From positions 62,001 to 126,000 of the forward strand of contig PLJM01000012.1 of the NCBI GenBank assembly GCA_003139695.1: a stretch of DNA of 64,000 bases, read 5' to 3'. Below are positions 60,024 to 64,000 of the stretch, one piece after another (positions within the stretch are counted from its first letter, which is position 1; each line of letters begins with the position of its first letter). Below the pieces are notes generated by a model that saw nothing but the letters and a program-made list of their open reading frames with translations, made no database searches and was not told the DNA's origin. Position numbers and translations under genes: made by a program. This stretch comes from Candidatus Dormiibacterota bacterium. GTDB lineage: Bacteria > Chloroflexota > Dormibacteria > Dormibacterales > Dormibacteraceae.

Positions 60024-60260
60024 GGTCCCGCTCCGGGGGATCGGCCGAAAGTCGCCGGATCGGCGCCCGAGGTCAAGGCGCCGGCGAGCAACGGAGCGCG
60101 CATGTCGATAGACCTGTAAGCGAGTAGCGGAGCCGGCAACGCCGAGATCGGGCGCCTAGCCGGATGAACCCGAAGGGTGCCTCGGGCACCGCGCAGCGCT
60201 GCCCATGGCATTTCGGTTGAGCCTCCGGAGTGGGATCCTCTGCCGGTTTAGTCTGCGGCC

Positions 60261-61094
60261 TCAGCCTTTCGGAACCAGGGCCTGAACTTCGGCCATCATC
60301 CTGCGCTGCAGCAGGGTGGAACCCAGGTAAACGCCTCCGCCAAGAATCGCTCCGCCCACGATGGCAAGCGCGGCGTGCAACAACGGCGGCGAGATCGGGG
60401 CGAGCGCCACAGCATCGTCTCCGACGATCGCCGCCACCGCCAAAGCCACGGGCGTCAGCAGCGGAACCAGCTGGACCCGCCTCATGATCGCCGGCACCGG
60501 CGGCTCGACTCTGCCGACCATGCGCTGTCCCATCACCCCGACAGAGCGCACGTGCCGCAGGTTCGGCGTGACCGTCAGCACGACGCTGACCTGGTTGCCC
60601 GGCACCTGTTTCAAACGAGCGGGAGGCACCAGGTACTGCTCATCACCCCCGCGGGTCTGGATCATGAGCATGCCCAGGCCTCTCGACGTGCTGACGGAAG
60701 CCGCTCCCTTGAGCTGACCCTGGACCAGCCTGTTCTCAGCCTTCCTGTCCTTCAGCGCCAGGCGAAAGCCGGGGCCGACAAAGCTGGCCAGCAGCGCGAT
60801 CGGTAGCAGCCACGCTATGGACGCTGCGATCGCGTCAGGCAGGCCGTAGACAGGGGGCAAAAAGATCAGCAGAGCGGCGACAATGATCAAGCAGCCGACG
60901 CCGACCCCGATCGAGATGTACCCCAACCGCTGCACGAATTCGGGGGCATAGCCCTGCAGCATGCCGCCGGCCTCAACGAACCTTTCGCGTTGTCGTTTGG
61001 ACGCTCCCGACGCGGGCGCAGATCCAGCCTTCGGCTGAGCCTTGGGCTGGATTTTCCTCACCTGCTGGCGGACCTGAACGCGTCTCTTCCCCAC
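60261..61094 (-). CDS. membrane protein of unknown function
   Basis: The 277-residue product (GTG 61094) has a very basic N-terminus (KRRVQVRQQVRKIQPK), two membrane helices near residues 62-105, a soluble beta domain with GMLMIQTRGGDEQYLVPPARL and two more helices near residues 205-260. It looks structural or sensory. No family recognised. Stands alone between a convergent gene and the anti-sigma gene. Confidence 0.5.
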   Translation of the reverse strand: MGKRRVQVRQQVRKIQPKAQPKAGSAPASGASKRQRERFVEAGGMLQGYAPEFVQRLGYISIGVGVGCLIIVAALLIFLPPVYGLPDAIAASIAWLLPIALLASFVGPGFRLALKDRKAENRLVQGQLKGAASVSTSRGLGMLMIQTRGGDEQYLVPPARLKQVPGNQVSVVLTVTPNLRHVRSVGVMGQRMVGRVEPPVPAIMRRVQLVPLLTPVALAVAAIVGDDAVALAPISPPLLHAALAIVGGAILGGGVYLGSTLLQRRMMAEVQALVPKG

Positions 61095-61146
61095 TACCGA
61101 ACAAGTATGGATGGGACGAAGGTGGGATCGAGACTCCAGAGAAAAG

Positions 61147-62319
61147 CTACGGCGCCAGGAGCGACGGCACGACCGCAGGGATCAGAACGCGCTTCACGCT
61201 GGGGACTCCATCGTTGGAGAACGTGCCCGAAAAGAGATAGGCCGGCTCGTAGTAGCTGTGGTCGCCACCCCACACGAGCGTGTAGACCAGCTCTGCCTTG
61301 GTTATGCGCACCACCGGGATCGACCCACCGCTGGGCGCTGAAGAAGCGCCCAGAGACTGAATCGCCTGGGCGGCGGAGATAATCGGATAGGTCGCCGGAT
61401 CGATGGTCAAGGGCATGGGTCCCGTTTCAAAAGCGCCAGCGGTGCCTGGGGCGAAATCCACCTGCGTCCCGTAGGGATTACCGGCACTGTCGACAAGGCT
61501 TAATCGGCCCAACCCTGGCACGTCGAATGACCGAAGAAAGTCGACACGCACCGCCGTGCCGCCAATGGTCTGGACAGCGGTTTGATACGGCCACGTTGGG
61601 AGCAGGTGATGGGCAGCCAGAATGGCGGTCGCGACCGCAACGCTGTCGCCGGTGGACTTGACAGTTGATTTCAAATCGCTCACGTTGAAATACGGCTCCC
61701 GGGGCGGCTGCGCGACGCTCGCCAGCACCACCAATGTGAAATCGCGCCCGGCGTACACGCCAATCCCACCCTGAGCCACGTCGGCGGATGGCGCGGCGCC
61801 AACCTTCGCGGCGAATGCGTCGGCGTCGGCTCGCGTCGGTTCGGTATATCGGTAAACCGGCAGAGCCGTCGCGGTGACCTGCAGGTTGCCGGCCCAGACC
61901 AGCGTGGCCGCACCGCCATACGCGATGGAACCCCCCTGGACCTGCGGGGGCACCGAGAGCTGGGGCCGTGGCACGGCTCCAAACGGAGCACCCCCTGGCG
62001 CCGCCGCTCCGTCGTTACTTATTGGCCCCGCAGCGGTGCTCGCTCCGCCGCCACCGTGAGGGAGTCTGGCCAACGTGAATACGCCCGCCGCCATCAGCAT
62101 GATGAGGGCGGCTCCCGCTGCCACGGAAGGCAATCGCGATTCGCGAATGCCCTCGACGAGGCCGGCGAGGCCCTTGCGAACGCGCAGCCAGATTGGCCGG
62201 CGCGACTGCATGCGCAGCCACAGCTCCTCCTCGAAATCGGCGCGCGGGCGAGTCGTCTGGAAGGCGTCGTCGAGCTGGCGCTGCAGCGCCTTCAGCTCGA
62301 GGTCCTCTTCCTCGCTCAT
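61147..62319 (-). CDS. probable membrane anti-sigma factor
   Basis: The 390-residue protein overlaps the ECF sigma stop by 4 bp. It has a cytosolic N-terminus with ELKALQRQLDDAFQTTRPRADFEEELWLRM, one membrane helix (about residues 65-83, VAAGAALIMLMAAGVFTLA) and a 300-residue extracytoplasmic domain. The architecture matches single-pass anti-sigma or sigma-regulating proteins, without a zinc motif. It should hold the sigma factor at 62316 inactive until an envelope signal arrives. Confidence 0.7.
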   Translation of the reverse strand: MSEEEDLELKALQRQLDDAFQTTRPRADFEEELWLRMQSRRPIWLRVRKGLAGLVEGIRESRLPSVAAGAALIMLMAAGVFTLARLPHGGGGASTAAGPISNDGAAAPGGAPFGAVPRPQLSVPPQVQGGSIAYGGAATLVWAGNLQVTATALPVYRYTEPTRADADAFAAKVGAAPSADVAQGGIGVYAGRDFTLVVLASVAQPPREPYFNVSDLKSTVKSTGDSVAVATAILAAHHLLPTWPYQTAVQTIGGTAVRVDFLRSFDVPGLGRLSLVDSAGNPYGTQVDFAPGTAGAFETGPMPLTIDPATYPIISAAQAIQSLGASSAPSGGSIPVVRITKAELVYTLVWGGDHSYYEPAYLFSGTFSNDGVPSVKRVLIPAVVPSLLAP

Positions 62320-62864
62320 TCGCCCTCCTGATGTACCGAGTCGCGCAGCGCTTTGAGGCCGCGGTGATAAAGCATCTTCGCAGCGTCCTCTGTGCAGCTC
62401 ATGAGAACGCCGACCTCCTCAAAGCTGAGACCGGAGTGACGAAGTGCGATCGAGTCTCTCTGGCGCTCCGGCAAGCGCGCCACGTGCACAAGCAGCGCCT
62501 TGTACTGCAGCCGCTCCTCGGCCATGCTCCCGGGGTCGGCCTCGGCGACCGGCTGGCGCTCGATGGTGCGCCTCAAGCGCTCGCGCCGGCCGTGCGCGCG
62601 GAAATGGTCGGTGGTCGCATTCCGCGCGATGCGAAAGAGCCACGCCGCGGGGCTTGTGTTGCGCGTTTCGAATCGCCCATACGCCTGGTACGCGTTCATG
62701 AACACCTGTGCGGTGATGTCTTCGGCGTCGGCCGCCGTGGCAACCTGGGCGCGAACGTAGGCATAGATGCGACCGAGGTAGTCGCGGTACAGATTTTCAA
62801 ATGGTGGCCGATCGGCAAGCACGGCCGGTTCATGGTATTGGCAAGCACTCCTGTTCGGACCCAA
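62316..62864 (-). CDS. ECF-type RNA polymerase sigma factor
   Basis: Up to 182 residues (TTG 62864; a later GTG is possible). Region 2: YLGRIYAYVRAQVATAADAEDITAQVFMNAYQAY; region 4: HVARLPERQRDSIALRHSGLSFEEVGVLMSCTEDAAKMLYHRGLKAL. The third ECF factor of the window; cotranscribed with its likely anti-sigma factor. Confidence 0.92.
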   Translation of the reverse strand: MGPNRSACQYHEPAVLADRPPFENLYRDYLGRIYAYVRAQVATAADAEDITAQVFMNAYQAYGRFETRNTSPAAWLFRIARNATTDHFRAHGRRERLRRTIERQPVAEADPGSMAEERLQYKALLVHVARLPERQRDSIALRHSGLSFEEVGVLMSCTEDAAKMLYHRGLKALRDSVHQEGE

Positions 62865-62898
62865 CGCACCTCGGCGGGCCGTAGTAACGCGCTAGGCG

Positions 62899-63657
62899 TC
62901 AGCCAGGAGTAGCCGCCCTGAGTGCTGCCCCGATTTCTACCGGGCGGTTGGTGAAGATCGAGTCAGGCTTGCAAAATCGGCACCACGCAACGGCCGTCTC
63001 GTCATCCACCGGCCAGACGCCGACGGCGCCGCCGGCCGCATGGATCTCTTTGACCAGCTGGGGATCCATGGCGCCCCAGTGCGGCGAGTAAACGTCGGCG
63101 CCGGCCTCGCGCATCATCCGCGCCGGCTCGATCGGCCGCGCTCCCTCGAGCAGGCCCAGCTGGAGCTTGGGCTCCATGCCACGAAGCACTTTGATCGACG
63201 GGTGATAGAAGGACACGACGGCGCACTCCTGCACGGCGCCAAGTTGACGCAGCATCGCCACCAGCTTCTCCTCGAGCCCTGGGTACGGGATGGGGATCTG
63301 TTTGATCTCGATCACGAGGCCGACCTTGCCCAGCGCGAGCTCGATCACCTCTTGCAGCAGGGGCAGGTGCTCGCCCTGGCCGGCGTCGAGGCGACGCAGC
63401 TCCGCGGCCGAGTGGTCTCGCACCAGGCCTTTCCCGTTGGTCGTCCGGTCGAGCGTGTGGTCGTGGATCACGATCAACCGGCTGTCAGCAGAGAGGTGTA
63501 CGTCGCACTCGATGAGATCGCACCCGGCGGCGATGGCTGAGCGGAACGATCGCAGGGTGTTCTCGGGATGTTGGGCAGGGTTGCCGCGATGGCCACCAAT
63601 CAAGGGGCGGCCGTCGTCGTGTGCGGCTTCGTAGCGATCGCGGATCGATTGAGTCAA
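62899..63657 (-). CDS. glycerophosphodiester phosphodiesterase
   Basis: The 252-residue TIM-barrel enzyme has GGHRGNPAQHPENTLRSF, LIECDVHLSADSRLIVIHDHTLDRTTNGKG with the catalytic His pair and metal-binding Glu/Asp, LVIEIKQ and SFYHPSIKVLR. It hydrolyses glycerophosphodiesters to glycerol 3-phosphate and an alcohol. There is no signal peptide, so it acts in the cytoplasm. Confidence 0.93.
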   Translation of the reverse strand: MTQSIRDRYEAAHDDGRPLIGGHRGNPAQHPENTLRSFRSAIAAGCDLIECDVHLSADSRLIVIHDHTLDRTTNGKGLVRDHSAAELRRLDAGQGEHLPLLQEVIELALGKVGLVIEIKQIPIPYPGLEEKLVAMLRQLGAVQECAVVSFYHPSIKVLRGMEPKLQLGLLEGARPIEPARMMREAGADVYSPHWGAMDPQLVKEIHAAGGAVGVWPVDDETAVAWCRFCKPDSIFTNRPVEIGAALRAATPG

Positions 63658-63761
63658 GGCGCCGGAAAGTCTAACTGCGCGAGGCTGGCATTCTGGTGAT
63701 TGGGACCGCGCGCACTACCAATATTTCGTTGCCAGACCATCGTTCCCTATAGTGCTAGGAC

Positions 63762-64000
63762 ATGTCCACCAACCCCGCGACCACCATCGGCGAGCTTCGC
63801 GCCAGCGGCCACGTTCGCGAAACCGTGAAGCAGGAGATGCGACGCAACCTGCTCGTGCGACTTCGTTCGGGCGAACCACTCCTTCCCGGCATCGTCGGCT
63901 ACGACGAGACCGTTCTGCCGCAGCTGGCCAACGCGATAATCTCCGGCCACGACGTAATCATCCTCGGCGAACGAGGACAGGCGAAGAGCCGCATCATGCG
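63762..64000 (+). CDS. AAA+ ATPase, magnesium chelatase/MoxR-like, partial (3' end outside)
   Basis: The first 79 codons are visible. VRLRSGEPLLPGIVGYDETVLPQLANAIISGHDVIILGERGQAKSRIM contains a Walker A-like GERGQAKS, as in the ChlI/BchI and MoxR group whose Walker A is often GxxGxGKT/S with Gln-Ala here. A TATAGT element lies 8 bp before ATG 63762. In several phyla such proteins pair with a VWA-domain gene, which would lie beyond the window. Confidence 0.75.
   Translation, partial: MSTNPATTIGELRASGHVRETVKQEMRRNLLVRLRSGEPLLPGIVGYDETVLPQLANAIISGHDVIILGERGQAKSRIM

Noticed and set aside
60024..60260. Possible structured RNA in the gap after the membrane protein gene
   Set aside because: Only short GC-rich hairpins; no match to RNase P, tmRNA, SRP or riboswitch signatures I could recognise.
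1..64000. CRISPR array, rRNA operon, prophage or replication origin
   Set aside because: No regularly spaced repeats, rRNA, phage structural genes or DnaA-box clusters were seen.

Overview
The window is high-GC, gene-dense DNA with short spacers, many 4-bp ATGA/GTGA overlaps and frequent GTG/TTG starts. Several first genes of transcription units have a TAG/TAC-type -10 hexamer only 7-8 nt before the start codon and no Shine-Dalgarno sequence, which suggests leaderless mRNAs. Gene content (Tat-lipoprotein sugar binding protein, cysA2/thiX-like sulfur operon, ECF sigma factors with membrane anti-sigma-like partners, Thr/Ser/Pro-rich lipoproteins) fits a terrestrial heterotroph of the Actinobacteriota/Chloroflexota/Dormibacterota part of the tree. 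This placement is an inference from gene content; there is no rRNA in the window.

Layout. 0-4.5 kb: start of a DinB-like gene, a GT-C type membrane glycosyltransferase, a lipoprotein, a Rieske oxygenase and the internally deleted remnant of a flavin monooxygenase. 4.5-9.4 kb: a scarred accessory region that ends at an intact tRNA-Ile(GAU). It holds two partial copies of the tRNA 3' half, a family of short repeats, a transposase remnant, an Imm5-like immunity protein, a DinB protein and two lipoproteins. 9.5-18.4 kb: a galactoside-use locus with GH42 beta-galactosidase, two ABC permeases and a Tat-lipoprotein binding protein on the minus strand, and divergently a DeoR regulator, GalT and an MsmK/MalK-like ATPase.

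18.5-39.5 kb: a nucleobase-catabolism supercluster. One half looks like an oxidative pyrimidine route: CodA-like cytosine deaminase, a three-subunit molybdenum hydroxylase of the non-CO type, a barbiturase/cyanuric-acid-hydrolase family enzyme, an amidase, an NCS1 permease, a cyclase-family hydrolase and a DUF3830 protein. The other half is a full purine-to-ureidoglycolate route: adenine deaminase, 8-oxoguanine/guanine-type deaminase, three-subunit xanthine dehydrogenase, uricase, HIU hydrolase, OHCU decarboxylase, allantoinase and an allantoate amidohydrolase-family peptidase. No dedicated regulator is visible inside it.

39.5-64 kb: tRNA-Trp, a phosphoesterase and Hpt; an ECF sigma factor paired with an O6-alkylguanine repair protein of reversed domain order; a second divergent ECF sigma factor with a membrane partner; a 5'-3' exonuclease; an aminotransferase; a GNAT; an alpha/beta hydrolase; an orphan branched-chain-type binding protein with a structured upstream region; a rhodanese-DUF4395-thioredoxin operon; a DapF homologue in which both catalytic cysteines are serine; tandem AIM24 proteins; a Fur-family regulator; an M24 peptidase; GreA; a third ECF sigma/anti-sigma pair; a glycerophosphodiesterase; and the start of an AAA+ ATPase that runs off the window.
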